NCBI GenBank assembly: GCA_037157565.1
Contig: JAZHRO010000002.1
Location: 78,976,001-79,040,000, forward strand
Direction of reading: 5' to 3'
DNA from: Thalassia testudinum
Taxonomy: Eukaryota; Streptophyta; Magnoliopsida; Alismatales; Hydrocharitaceae
Length of the DNA stretch: 64,000 bases
Shown: positions 1 to 11,017 of the stretch, piece by piece
Layout: each line of letters starts with the position of its first letter
Numbering within the stretch: the stretch's first letter is position 1
Notes under the pieces: model-generated
Told to the model about the DNA's origin: nothing
Databases searched by the model: none
Seen by the model: only the letters and a program-made list of their open reading frames with translations
Program-made: the position numbers and the translations under genes

Positions 1-230
1 CATCTCATCCCACTTTTCTTCTTATTAGGTTATTTTGACCTATGTTTGGATCCTGAGTTACCCTATTTTCAGATTGAATTGGTGAAATTGCATTTTTACC
101 CCTTAGTTTCTGTTTTCTTCTTAAACTCAGAATTCTCTGAGTTAAGCCTTTCCTTGAGTTATGTAGGAGCTTTTATCCTTTGTATTAGGTAAAAATGAGC
201 TAGTTATGGCTCATGATGAGGTTCTCATCA
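1..230 (-). repeat. Partial family A LTR, 5' end of the LTR
   Basis: Read on the minus strand, this begins at 230 with TGATGAGAACCTCATCA and matches the first 230 or so bases of the LTR at 50523-53286, including the stretches around 'GAGCCATAACTAGCTC' and 'AAAGCTCCTACAT'. The rest of the LTR lies outside the window. It abuts family X LTR sequence at 231, so it was probably inserted into it. Its target-site duplication cannot be checked because the far end is missing. Confidence 0.85.
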
Positions 231-1276
231 CTCACCTTGCTCTCTACGTCTTTTTCAAATGTCTGGAACTCCTTGCAGACGTTTGAGGGGGTCTTTAGAC
301 ATTTGGCAACACTCTCGAACGTCTAAAACCACCTCGATCCTCTCACTAGCACATCTTCCCAACCTCTGACATATGCATGCACAATCAGAACTCGGCAAGG
401 GAAAAAAAATAATTGAAAACTATGCGCCATCGGACGTTTGGTATTATCTCCGGATGTCTTACCAAATGTCTATCAAACTCCACAGATGTCTGATTCTGCG
501 GAAAAATGACTCTGCAAAACCCTTTGTGAGCTTCTTTCCTCTATGTGTTGTTGCACCCCGCAGCAACAGCTTCTACTAACTCACTGTGGACCTCCTATCG
601 CCCTCTTTGCCCACTCTCTTTCTCTCTCCCTCACCTACGCTCTCCTCCCTCTCGATCTCCTTCCGCTCCCTGCTCTTCCTCTCTTCCCTCACTCAGTTGC
701 GGTGGTGGAGAGAAATGGAGGAGGGGGATTTTATGGATGGGTGATGGATGGGCATGGGTATGGTGGGAGGTATGGGGCATGGGGGTTATGGTGGAAGGTA
801 TGGGGCATGGGGGGTATGGTGGAGGTGTAGGGGCATGGCATGTGGATTTTTTCAAAGATGACCCCGTGGAAGCCTCTTGTTCCCACAGAGCCCACAAATT
901 AAAAACCCAGGGGGTTTACAATTGCAGTAACACCCGCACAATTCTGGAAATATTTCGAACAACCCTTGGGAAGGGTCATTTCCATGTTCAGGTCAGCGAT
1001 TTGAGCAGCAAGTGCCACGGCTGCTGAGGGTGCTGGGCCCAGTCGAGCCCAGCTGTAGTCTTTCCTTCTTTTCTGCTGCAAAGTTTTGTTAGTAGTGAGT
1101 AGCCTGTAGATTATTATGTTATGTTCGGTTATATTTCTACCAGTTTCTATTATGATGGCTATGTTCATAACTGTACTTTTCTACTTGTGCCATGTTATAT
1201 CCTTGAGATATACTGTTCTGTTTCCTTTATTATTTCTTACATACTTTCTGCTTAGTTACATTGCATGCGTGGTTGT
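231..1276 (-). repeat. Fragment of family X LTR (left piece)
   Basis: The reverse complement of roughly 1020-1276 matches the 5' part of the intact LTR at 11018-13808 (for example the 'GCTGGGCCCAGTCGAG' region and 'TTGCATGCGTG'). 231-520 carries several AGACGTCT-like motifs, as that LTR does. It is cut at the left by the family A LTR and at the right by the SIRE element. The matching outer piece, with the LTR terminus, is at about 25725-25835. No gene is seen. The frames found at 543-1168 are proline-rich or histidine-rich shadows. Confidence 0.65.
733..838. repeat. Minisatellite, about 29-bp unit, GGTATGGTGG type
   Basis: Three imperfect copies of a G-rich unit containing GGTATGGTGGGAGGTATGGG followed by GCATGGGG occur in a row. 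They lie in the family X LTR fragment, next to a CT-rich stretch at 610-700. Confidence 0.6.
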
Positions 1277-2295
1277 TGTAAGCACCTCTATTTTGATGCA
1301 CCAAAATTATGTTTATTGCTAAGACTAACATTTCAGGACTATCTTGGATTAAAGTCTCTCTTCAAGACACAAGTTCAGATAGTTGCTGATGTGCATCTTT
1401 TCCATTTATTTGAGTTTAGGACTTTATTGTAAGGAACCTCAAATAAAACTCAAAAATGATTTTTTCGCATATCTTTTCAAAACCAAATTTTAGGGTTATT
1501 GATCAACTAGACTTATTAATTGATTGACCAAAACACTTTGATCGACCAACCTACTTACTTGACCGATCAAATCCGTCCATCTTAGGAAGTTGAGAAAATT
1601 CCTCTTATCGACCAACCAAGCTAATTGATTGACCAACAAGTGATCGACCAACATTCTTAATTGATCGACCAAAGTACTTTTTGATCGACCAATTAACCTT
1701 AATTGATCGACCAATTTTGTTTCCTATTCAAGCAAAACTTTTTGTATAAATAGAGGTCGTAAGTAGCCCATTTACATACAACATTTAAATAGAAACACCA
1801 TTCAAAAATAGATCTTCTCATGCTTATTGCAAAAGGCTTTCACATCTCGTTCTTCATGCTCTTCGAAAGCACGACACCTCGAACCTCTGCGAAAAATTGG
1901 TTCGATCATTTATTGAGGTTCCATAGAATTCATTTTATTGTTATTCTATTTTATTATTTTGTTTTACGGATCCCAAATCTATTTGGAAGATTCATGGTTG
2001 TTGTTTTTGCTTCTTTTTAGGATAAAAGAGAAGGGTTTGTAAGAGGTTGTGCCACCCTCATTCAAGTGGTGCGAATAGTGGATTGACTAGCTTGTACTAG
2101 TTAGATAAATCCTAAGCTGGGAGGCTTAGGTAGTGGTTTTTACTCAGATTGGGTTTCCACTATAAATTAGGTGTATTCTGTGCATGAATCTCTGTTGTCT
2201 TATTTTTTAATCTGACTCATATTTTTTAAAGCAATACTATTCACCCCTCCCCTCTAGTATTTAGTTGCAATCCATAGGATATTCTCCAACCCTCA
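1277..2295 (+). repeat. SIRE element 5' LTR
   Basis: It starts TGTAAGCACCTCT and ends just before the primer-binding site with ...CCAACCCTCA. It pairs with 24692-25709, with about 9 percent differences over the first 235 bases (counted by eye). It contains a cluster of TTGATCGACCAA-like motifs at about 1498-1715 and a TATA box at 1745. Confidence 0.9.
1745..1752 (+). promoter_or_regulatory. TATA box of SIRE 5' LTR
   Basis: TATAAATA followed by GAGGTCGTA lies just downstream of the motif cluster, at the expected U3/R position. The 3' LTR has the same box at 25160. Confidence 0.7.
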
Positions 2296-2297
2296 TT

Positions 2298-2309
2298 TGG
2301 TATCAGAGC
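2298..2309 (+). other. Primer-binding site, initiator tRNA-Met
   Basis: TGGTATCAGAGC lies two bases after the LTR end. It is the standard complement of the 3' end of plant initiator tRNA-Met and primes minus-strand DNA synthesis in most plant copia elements. Confidence 0.92.
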
Positions 2310-2324
2310 CTAGTTGTTCAGAAG

Positions 2325-3563
2325 ATGTAAAAATCGTCTATTGACACATACGTTGAGGGGCAATCTGTTGTTCGTCCTCCTCTCTTTAACGGGACAAACT
2401 ACAGATATTGGAAGACAAGGATGCAAATCTTCCTGGAGTCCATGGATTTCGAAGTGTGGGATGTCATCGCCTCCAAGTATACTCGCCCTAAGATCAAGGA
2501 AGGAGTGGCTATGACACCAGATTAAAAGAAGATGGAAACTCACAATGCAAAAGCCATGAATGCAATCTTTTGCGGCCTTTCGAGAGTAGAATTCAACCAC
2601 ATTTTTGCTTGCAAGATAACCTACGAGATCTGGAACATCCTTGAAGCGACCCATGAAGGCACAACAAAGGTAAAGGAAACTAGAGTGAATTTACTAATGC
2701 AAAATTACAAGCTTTTCAGGATGTAGAAAGGTGAGTCAATCAAGGAAATGATCACGAGGTTTATGGACATCATAAACTCTCTAAGGAACCTAGATCAGGA
2801 GATCAAGAATGAAGCACTAGTGAGAAAGATACTCCGATCTCTCACCAGCAATTGGGAAACCAAGGCCACAGCGATACAAGAGTCGAAAGATTTGTCTACC
2901 CTCAAATTAGACGATCTTATCGGAAGCTTGATGGCCTATGAAGTTCAACTTTAACACATGAAGGGGCATGGAGGTGAAGGAGTAAAGAAGAAAGCCATAG
3001 CCCTTGAAGCTACTCAAGAATCTGAAGAAACTTCAAGTCGAGAAGAAGAGGAAGACATAGCACTCCTATCCAGAAAATTCAAAATGTTTCTTAAGGACAA
3101 GAAGAACAGGAGGAAGAAGAAAGAAGGAAGAAACAACGACACAGTCATCTATTACAACTACAAGAGAAAGGGACACATCAAGAAGGATTATCCACTTCTC
3201 AAGAAGGAAACTGAAAAGAAGAAGAAGCACTTCAGTAAAGATGGAAAGAAGAAAGCCTTTACTGCAACTTGGGATGAGTTAGACTCAAGTTCAGAAGAAG
3301 AAGAAACATCAGGAGAAGAAGCTCTTCTCGGTTTGATGGCGCTAGAAGACGAGGTAACCTCCTTTACTCAAGATGAACTATTAGAAGCATTCTTTGAATT
3401 GCATGATATAGCCACCTCATTAAAATTAGAAAACAGAAACCTAGTAAAGATACTAGACAAAGAGAAAGCACAAAAAGAAGCACTTGACAGTCAAAACAAA
3501 GAGCTATCTGTTGAAATTACAACACTAAAATCTCAAATAAACCACTTAGAAATAGATAGATAA
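2325..3563 (+). pseudogene. gag: SIRE gag (nucleocapsid polyprotein), broken
   Basis: A single reading frame runs from the ATG at 2325 to 3563, interrupted only by stops (2328, about 2523, about 2724, about 2952). It is the copia capsid (UBN2/gag) type: near the start it reads PLFNGTNYRYWKTRMQIFLE, then YEIWNILEATHEGT, typical of this family. The zinc knuckle expected as C-x2-C-x4-H-x4-C reads YYNYKRKGHIKKDYP, so all three cysteines have become tyrosine. The tail is acidic and then coiled-coil (from about 3360), as in SIRE gags. A frameshift follows at about 3564 before pol. It would package element RNA into cytoplasmic particles if intact. Confidence 0.88.
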
Positions 3564-3740
3564 ATTGAAAGAAAACTTTGTTGTTCTACTAAATGACCTG
3601 ACTAAATTCACAAACAGAAGTAGAAATCTGCATAAATTGTTAGAAACACAAACCTAAAGCACTACAAAATTTGGGTTAAGCTATATACCAAAGAATAGCC
3701 ATGAAGCATCTAGTTCCAGTCAAAACAAAGAGAAAGGTAG

Positions 3741-3888
3741 CTTGCCAAAATAGGCAATGAAAACTAACCACCGTGGACCCAAGAAAAAATGGATACCAAA
3801 AAGCATTTTGCAATCTTGCCAAAATAGGCAATGAAAACTAACCACCGTGGACCCAAGAAAAAATGGATACCAAAAAGCATTTTGCAAT
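3741..3888 (+). repeat. 74-bp perfect tandem duplication in gag-pol
   Basis: Bases 3741-3814 and 3815-3888 are the same 74-bp unit, beginning CTTGCCAAAATAGGCAATG. The unit covers the HRGPKKKWIPKS segment just before the protease. 74 is not a multiple of three, so the duplication shifts the frame. Because the two copies look identical, it is probably recent or gene-converted. Confidence 0.9.
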
Positions 3889-4008
3889 CTTGTTTTGTAG
3901 GCTCAGTAGATTATAAGAAGTGGACTTTCCAACAAATCAATGGAACATTGAAGCCATTATACCAATCGAAGCCTCACAATCGCAAATCAATGACAGGAAA
4001 GAGAAGAA

Positions 4009-4330
4009 AGAAGATGGATTATGGACAGCGGCTGTTCCAAGCACATGACAAGCAAGGAATACCTATTTTTACAACTCAACCTTCAGGAAGGTGGTACGGT
4101 CACGTTCGGGAACAACCACAAGGGCCGTATTATTAGTACTGGCCAAATTGGTAATTCTTCTACCTCTATTAAAAATGTGCACTTAGTTAAAGGTTTAAAA
4201 CACAATCTACTAAGTGTAAGCCAATTATGTGATAAGGGGAACAGATTATGTTTACATTGAAAGGTTTTAAAATTTGTGATAAAGAAACAAATCAAGTTAT
4301 TCTTAAAGGGAATAGACACAAAGATATTTA
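4009..4330 (+). pseudogene. pol: SIRE pol: aspartic protease
   Basis: The segment reads MDSGCSKHMTSKEYLF at about 4021, which contains the retropepsin catalytic D-S-G. It then reads VTFGNNHKGRIISTGQIG and VKGLKHNLLSVSQLCDKGN, the copia protease C-terminal part. A stop and frameshift occur at about 4258. The enzyme would cut the Gag-Pol polyprotein. It lies between gag and integrase, in normal copia order. Confidence 0.85.
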
Positions 4331-4398
4331 CACCATAAGCTTCAACAAATACGACAGTCTTGAATGTCTAGTCATATCTGACGAAGAAGCAACTCTTT

Positions 4399-5178
4399 GA
4401 CATAAAAGACTAGGTCATGTTCACATGGGAAACATTAGTAAACTTGTGAAACATGAACTTGTCAAAGGTCTGCCAAGGATCGACTTCAAGAAAAGCAAAG
4501 TCTGCGATTCTTGTCAAGTCAGCAAACAAACCAAAGACCCTTTTAAACCAAAAAGGATGGTTAGCACTTCTCAACCCCTGGAGCTACTTCACTTAGACTT
4601 ATTCGGACCAACCAAATCTGAAAGCCTAAGCGGGTGCAAATATTGTTTAGTCATAATTGATAACTTCTCTAGATTTACCTGGGTATCTTTCTTAAAGAGC
4701 AAGGACTTAACCTTAGATGCCTTTAGCAAACTAGTTAGAAGATTACAGAATGAAAAAGGACCAGAAGTAATTAGAATCAAAAGTGATCATGGTGGAGAAT
4801 TTGAAAATGAATCTTTCTCGAATTATTATGATCAATATGGAATTAAACATGAGTTTGCCTTCCCTAGAGCTGCACCGCAGAATGGTGTAGTTGAGAGGAA
4901 AAAATAGGACCTTACAAGAGTGTGCTCGTACAATGCTGTGTGAGTCAAAGCTACCTCGATATTTTTGGGTTGAGGCTGTAAACACTGCTTCTTATATCCA
5001 AAATAGAACCCTGATCAGACCAACTCTAAAGAAGACACCCTTTGAACTCTATTATGGAAGAACACCTAAAATTTCCTACTTCAAGATTTTCGGATGTCGA
5101 TGTTTTATACTTAACACTAAAGATAATCTTGATAAGTTGGATGCGAAAAGCTCAGAAGGGATTTTCCTAGGTTATTGA
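4399..5178 (+). pseudogene. pol: SIRE pol: integrase
   Basis: It begins with the GAG-pre-integrase segment (RLGHVHMGNISKLVKHELV, then CDSCQVSKQTKDPF, the zinc-binding part). The catalytic core follows, with DLFGPTKSESLSGCKYCLV (first Asp), IKSDHGGEFENESF (second Asp) and PQNGVVERKK (Glu). One frameshift at about 4905 separates the core from the downstream part, LPRYFWVEAVNTASYIQNRT and FGCRCFILNTKDNLDKLD. A TGA follows LGY at about 5177. The DDE residues are all still present. The enzyme would insert the cDNA into chromosomes. Confidence 0.9.
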
Positions 5179-5568
5179 ACCAGCAGTAAAGCCTATAGGA
5201 TTCTTAATAAGAAGAATTCTGTTGTTGAAGAAACCATGCATGTATCATTTGATGAAACATTAGTTCAATCCAAATCTTCCATGATTGATGATGATGATAC
5301 AATAGTTGATCCTTCAAACATTCCAGAAGATATTATTCCTAATGAACTACCATAAGATATCTCGTTTGTAAAAGATCGTCCTAAAGAACTAGAAATAGGG
5401 GAATTATCAAAAGGAGTTTAAACTAGATCTTCCCTTAACACATTAACATTTACAACTTTTGTATCTCAATTAGAACCTAAAAATATTAAGGAAGCCTTCT
5501 TAGATAATTATCGGATTATTGCTATGGAAGATGAGCTAAACCAATTCAGAAAAATTCAAGTATGGGAA
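5179..5568 (+). pseudogene. pol: SIRE pol: integrase-RT linker, broken
   Basis: The frame after the stop continues with SSKAYRILNKKNSVVEETMH, SIMIDDDDTIVDPSNI-like acidic text, then EAFLDNYRIIAMEDELNQF and VWELVPKP. These are the usual copia sequences that join integrase to reverse transcriptase. At least two TAA stops interrupt it. Confidence 0.75.
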
Positions 5569-6970
5569 CTTGTTCCAAAACCTGAGCAACAAACTTGATG
5601 AATCAAGACATGTAGTTAGAAATAAAGCTAGACTTGTGGCTCAAGGATCTAATCAAGAGGAAGGAATAGATTTTGATGAAACATATTCACCTGTTGCCCA
5701 ACTTGAATCTATTAGAATGTTGCTAGCTTTTGCAGCCCATATGGAATTTAAGCTTTTCCAAATGGATGTCAAAAGTACCTTTTTAAATGGATTCATTAAG
5801 GAGAAAGTCTTTGTTAAACAATCTCCAGAATTTGAAGATCCAAACCATCTAGAACATGTATACAAATTAAACAAAGCATTGTATGCATTAAAACAAGTTC
5901 CACGAGCTTGGTATGAAATATTAAAAACATACTTAATTGACAATGAGTTTAACATTCGTCAAATCGATCCAACTTTATTTATGAAAAGAAAACAAAAGGA
6001 CCTCCTAATAATTCAAATATATGTAGATGATATTATTTTCGGTGCTACTAATGATCTACTTTGCCGAGAATTTACAAAGGTTATGCAGGATCAATTTGAG
6101 ATGAGTATGATGGGAGAACTTAAGTTCTTCCTAAGTCTTCAGATTGATCAACTATCCTCCGAAATCTTCATATCTCAAACAAAATATACAACAGAGATAT
6201 TGAAGAAATTCTCAATGGACAAAGCCAAAGGCAAAGAAACACCGATGGTAGCTTGTACCCAATTAAAAACTGACGATATAGGTAAGTCAATAGATCAAAA
6301 ACTTTATAGGAGCATGATAGGTTCTCTATTATACTTAACTGCAAGTAGACCTGACATTCTATTTTGCACTTATTTATGTGCTCGTTTTCAAGTAAACCCT
6401 AAGGAATCACATCTAAATGCTGTTAAAAGAATCCTTAAATATCTAAACAACACACAAGACATAGAACTCTTCTATCCGAAGTCAGACACTTTGGAATTAT
6501 ATTCCTTTTGTGATGCTGACTATGCAGGTAGCTTCACAGACCGAAAGAGTATTAGTGGAACTTGTCAATTTCTCGGAAATTCCCTAGTCTCTTGGTTCTC
6601 TAGAAAACAAAACACTGTATCTCTATCCACAACTGAAACAGAATATGTAGCAGCATCCTTAGCATGTTCACAACTATTGTGGATGAAACAGACTTTAAAA
6701 GATTTTGGATTAATTTTTAAAAACAACAAAATCTTGTGTGACAACACTAGTGCAATCAACTTATCCAAGAATCCAGTACAACACTCTAAGACTAAACATA
6801 TTGATATTAGAGATCACTTTCTTAGAGATTGTCTTAAAAGGGTATATCAACTTAGAATTTATTAACATAGAGAAAATCTAGCCGTTATATTCACAAAACC
6901 TTTATCAAAAGATAGGTTTAATCAAATTTGTCATTCACTAGGCTTATCTAGATTAAAAGAGCTTAATTAA
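5569..6970 (+). pseudogene. pol: SIRE pol: reverse transcriptase and RNase H
   Basis: A 431-codon open stretch contains the copia RT: KARLVAQGSNQEEGIDFDET, FKLFQMDVKSTFLNGFI, and the catalytic IQIYVDDIIFGAT (YVDD). RNase H follows, with SFCDADYAGSFTDRKSISGT, TTETEYVAASLACSQ, CDNTSAINLSKNPVQHSKT and HIDIRDHF. A small frame disturbance at about 6838-6870 breaks the end. The downstream frame still reads NLAVIFTKPLSKDRFNQI and stops at 6970. The second Leu-Asn-Gly region and the YVDD core are intact, so this is the best preserved part of the element. It would copy the RNA into double-stranded DNA. Confidence 0.92.
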
Positions 6971-7473
6971 GTGGCCTAAAAAAATGACTCTTTTACTATT
7001 TTGATCAATCAATTTTTCAAAAATTGATCGACCAACCTTTGATCGATCAAAACTATTATTTTGATCGACCAAAACTTGAATTTTCCTGGCGGGAATTTTT
7101 CCTCCACTGTTTTCTCCTTTTGATCGATCAACTAAAATCTTTGATCGACCAAACTGTTTGTGCAGGATTTTCCCTCCAAACTTTCAAACTTAGATTGACC
7201 AAATACATATTTTGATCGATCATTTCTTGTTTTGATTGACCAAAATCAAATTTTGATCGACCAAAACTGGGTGGATTCACCTTCGCGATTGCGATATCAT
7301 TTCCTCGTTTTCCATTCGCAATCTTTGTTTACCATTTCTAACCTATGTGATCAGTTGCCTTAAGTGCATTTACCTATTTTGATAATCATGTTCTCTTTAA
7401 AAACTCCTCGTTTTTACTCCTAAACCCATTTTTTTAACCATCATAAACGGTCCCCACTTCTCTCAAACACTAC
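6971..7473 (+). repeat. TTGATCGACCAA motif array after pol
   Basis: About ten copies of a degenerate near-palindrome (TTGATCGACCAA or TTGATCGATCAA) lie between 7000 and 7265. The same motif clusters in both LTRs and again at 22480-22950. The stretch from 7266 to the Athila insertion at 7474 shows nothing recognisable apart from the last bases, ACTAC, one copy of the Athila target-site duplication. Confidence 0.75.
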
Positions 7474-9120
7474 TGTTTGTGGCGTAGATCGTGTAGAAAA
7501 TTAGCACGTTGTAGTATAGTGTGAAGTACATCTTAAGCAAATAAATTAACGGAACTTAGTGAGTCCCGATCGATCACAGGGAGGCAGAAAGCACTTTTGA
7601 TTTCCTACATTGTTCCAAATATAAATGCTAAATAGTATAGACATAATATATATAACAATCAAGAGTGTGAACATGAATTGTATACATATAACTAGACAAA
7701 TTCTAACATAAATGTAAACTACTTATGTAACAGAATGAGGGCACCATGGGTGGTTCGTGGTGGCCTTTTGAAGAGGTTGGGAAGAGCAGCAATAATCTGT
7801 CCGGGTGGCCCAACGGATGCTTTAGATGGAGGTGCAAAGACGGATGCAGAGAAGACAGGAAGAAGAAGAGAGAGAGAGGTTGAAGAAGGAGGAAAAAGAA
7901 GAAATAAGAGAATTTCCTTTCAAAGGGGGCCCTTAGGCCTCTTTTTATAGCTTTAGTGAAGGGCAATTAAGGTAATTGGCCCCTTAAATCAGTGCAAATG
8001 CTTTAGATAATCAGATCCGTTGATTGGGAGATCAATGACCCTGATTAAGACTTCTAAATCCTTCTTTTATCCTTGATTTAATCTAGTGCTGCCATGTGGT
8101 AGCCTGTGCGCCCTCGGATCAAGATCAGATGGTTCAGCTCGCCTGCGCACCCGCTGCTTCGTTTCTCGCTTCGTCGCTCGTCGCTTTTGAGCACCCGATT
8201 GTCAGCCCTCCGATCTTATGATCAGACGGCTTAAATGCACGCTTAATCACCCCTTTAAATCCTAAAGCATGCACATGCGCATCTCCACAAGCATTGTTGC
8301 GCGCATTCTTGATCCGCACCTCTACGCCTGCCACGTGTCCGCACCTCCTCCGCCGGATGCTGATCTGATGGTTGAATTTCATCTGCAAGCGCGCCCCTCC
8401 TGATTTCACACAAGGTGCCGCTCGAATGTGCGCCCAATGTCTCGTGGAGGGAGTGCTAACAAACGCGCTACTTCCACGCGTTTGTTACGTTTAAGTTTTG
8501 TTGGCGCGTGTTCTCGATTGTTGGATGGGAATCCAATGGTTGAGATCTCATCCTCATCTGATGATGCAGTTGAGGGCTGGTGGCGTGGCTGCATTGCAGC
8601 CGTTGGATGACGATCCAATGGTCCACGGTTCTCCTTTCCAGATTGGGGCGCGGTGAGGGGTGGCTGCGATGGTGCCATCGTGGCCGTCCATCTTCTTCTC
8701 CTTGTATCTAATGATGTAGGCCTCCGATTAAGTTGATTTCTATGCCGTTGGATTGCGAACGTCGATCCGGATCCAATCGCGTAGTTGGATTTGTCATCTG
8801 AGGTCAGGATATTCTTCAATTTCCCCTTGGCTCCTGCTTCTTCTGCAGACTCCATAGGGTGCTACGGGAGTCTGATTGATGCACTCTTGGAAGCGTTGGA
8901 CTCCCATCGTTATTCCAAACAAATCCATAAGGTTGGATCAATCATCCGCAGCTTGGATTACCTGCAATTAATAATACCTCTCACATATAAAATTATTATG
9001 TATAAAACATATAAATCATCTAAGATGCAAAGTACGATGTGTATGCATGTAGAATGCCCATGTTAAGCTAGGTTCTAGCTTAATTCAGGTGAATTAGGGT
9101 TTTTGATTGCTACGCAATCA
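7474..9120 (-). repeat. Athila 1 3' LTR
   Basis: 1647 bp. Read on the minus strand it starts at 9120 with TGATTGCGTAGCAATCA (a perfect terminal inverted repeat of 7 bp) and ends with ...CCACAAACA at 7474. The TATA box is on the minus strand at 7941-7949. It abuts the purine tract (GGCATGGGGGTA on the minus strand) at 9121. Frames inside it are non-coding shadows. Confidence 0.93.
7941..7949 (-). promoter_or_regulatory. TATA box of Athila 1 LTR
   Basis: TATAAAAAG on the minus strand, conserved in the other LTR at 21271-21279 and followed by a purine/pyrimidine-rich leader. Confidence 0.6.
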
Positions 9121-10878
9121 TACCCCCATGCCTAAATCTTGCTAGTCCCTAGCAAGTGCATGACTAAATGCATTTTATCAAGAGTTTACTAAAGCTTTAT
9201 TTCTTTTTGTTTCATCCAAAAATTCAGAATCTAGATAACCATGAATATATAATGTTGTAGCTTCTGCAATGGATCCAAGCGAAGAGTCGATACACATTTA
9301 ATGCTTGTATTTGACTTCTAGTAAAATTCTATTGGGATAGGCAAACCTCTTCTCTCGGGGATATAAACTATTCTCTAATTTTAGCCCCGGCTTTTGGCTT
9401 AGGTAGCAGATGTCTAAGTTAATAGGATTTGTATTTGGTGGCTTACTCTCTTCTAGTGCCACATGGAGACTAGTATTTCAAAATCTAGATTATTAGATTA
9501 TCAAATAACTTAACTTAGAGAAGGGCTGGAAAATTGTGCTCTCTTTAATCTTTTATAATTTTTCTTTTCTCTTTTTCTCTCTCTCTTTCTTTTCTTTTTC
9601 TTTTTCTTCCTGAGCTCACATCTTACTAGAATTGCAACTGTATTTGGTGGTCTTACGTGGCATTACACTTTAATTAGGTTCTAATAACCCTACGACTGAG
9701 TCAGACTCCTTAGCCCGTATTTAGATGGTCAGAAATACAGAAAAATAGGTTAAGGCTATATTTGGTGGTTTGTGGGGATGGTAGGTGTTTTTGCCTCAAA
9801 ACATTTTGACTTACATAACTCAAATTTCTTAACATAACATTTTCTTTTTTCTTAAGCAAATATCTCTTTTGTATGCTTTTTCTTCTTCTTCTTTTTATCA
9901 ATATATATATCTACTGGCACAATGTCGTTACCAACATAACATAACGCAACAATTCAACATGACATACATACTCTTATTAATAAGGCATTATTTGGGATTT
10001 TTGGGGATGACCAAGAGGATCTCGGGTGGCTTATTTGATGGAACTGCCTACTCTCGGCACCGGGTAGGGAATGGATAGGACGACGTATTTCTGACCTTGA
10101 CATCAATACCCTCCTTCAACCGAGGATTTTGTAGAGGATGGTCATGACCATCCACCTCAGTTCTAGTTTTATTAGAACCCACTCTCTGTGTTTTTGCCTT
10201 ATTTGGTGGCTTTCGTATGGAATTTCTCACAGAATTAGTATGCAAGAACTGAGAGCGAAAACTATGCCCATCTCCGAGTGTCATTATTCAATTAGTAAAG
10301 ATTAAAAATTCCTTACACTAACCTTAGAGCACCAGTAGACACTCTACTCTCATCTTACGTATCTTTTGGTGGATCTACTAGAAGATGGTTCACCTGACTC
10401 CCTGGTTGCTGTCCAAGGGTTTAGGAGAAGAAGCAATGCTTCTTCTCGACAAACTAAAGATGTCTATCGATTTTCACAGTGGATCCATTGCAAATTCTAC
10501 ATGCAGATGTGTGGTTATACTGGATTTTAAGCTTAGGAATCTACTAAAGAATAAATCTTTAATAAAACCTCTTAATAAAATAATCTAATCTCCCACTTGT
10601 TGACAGAAAATTTTTAATTTTTTATGGACTACCCCCATGCCTAAATGTTTGCATGTCCTCATGCACGAATAAAAGAAATAAGGTCGAGTGTATGTGGATA
10701 GAAATCACCTAAAACTGGTTCTGAGTTGTCATTCAGCTCATGCTATCACTACAATGCCACACACAATATGCAAAACAATATGCGAAACAATATGCGAAAA
10801 TGAAATATGATATGTATATATGGTATTTATATATGTATACGTGCTGAGTTTAATGCCTCCAGCTGGGCAACTCATCAG
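9121..10878 (-). other. Athila 1 3' untranslated region with two purine tracts
   Basis: On the minus strand this follows the pol stop (10879). The first purine tract, GGCATGGGGGT, is at 10631-10641, preceded by a GAGGACATGCAAACATTTA box. The second, touching the LTR, is at 9121-9132. The 1.5 kb between them has no frame worth calling and contains CT-rich (9530-9610) and AT-rich stretches. The same two-tract layout is found in the other Athila-related elements here. Confidence 0.75.
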
Positions 10879-11017
10879 TCACACCTCCTCAAGAAGATGT
10901 ATCGTTTCGTCAACAGGAGAAGGTTCCTGGGCAAAGAATGGTTTGAGGCACTAGGCATTAACCATAAAAACGTGTCCAAATTTTGAGTCTCTAATTTAGA
11001 CTGCCCCGTTAGGATAC
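10879..11017 (-). pseudogene. pol: Athila 1 pol C-terminal end (distal to the solo LTR)
   Basis: The minus strand ends with ...DETIHLLEEV and a TGA at 10879. It corresponds to the GETVALLEGN ending of Athila 2 (stop at 39715) and Athila 3 (stop at 63875). Across the family X insertion, joining 11017 to 13814 realigns smoothly with Athila 2 at about 39780-39900, which confirms that this is one interrupted gene. Confidence 0.75.

Noticed and set aside
7703..8855. Several 60-149 codon frames in Athila 1 LTR
   Set aside because: They occur in an LTR, have broken equivalents in the partner LTR (21033-22161), and have no recognisable domain.
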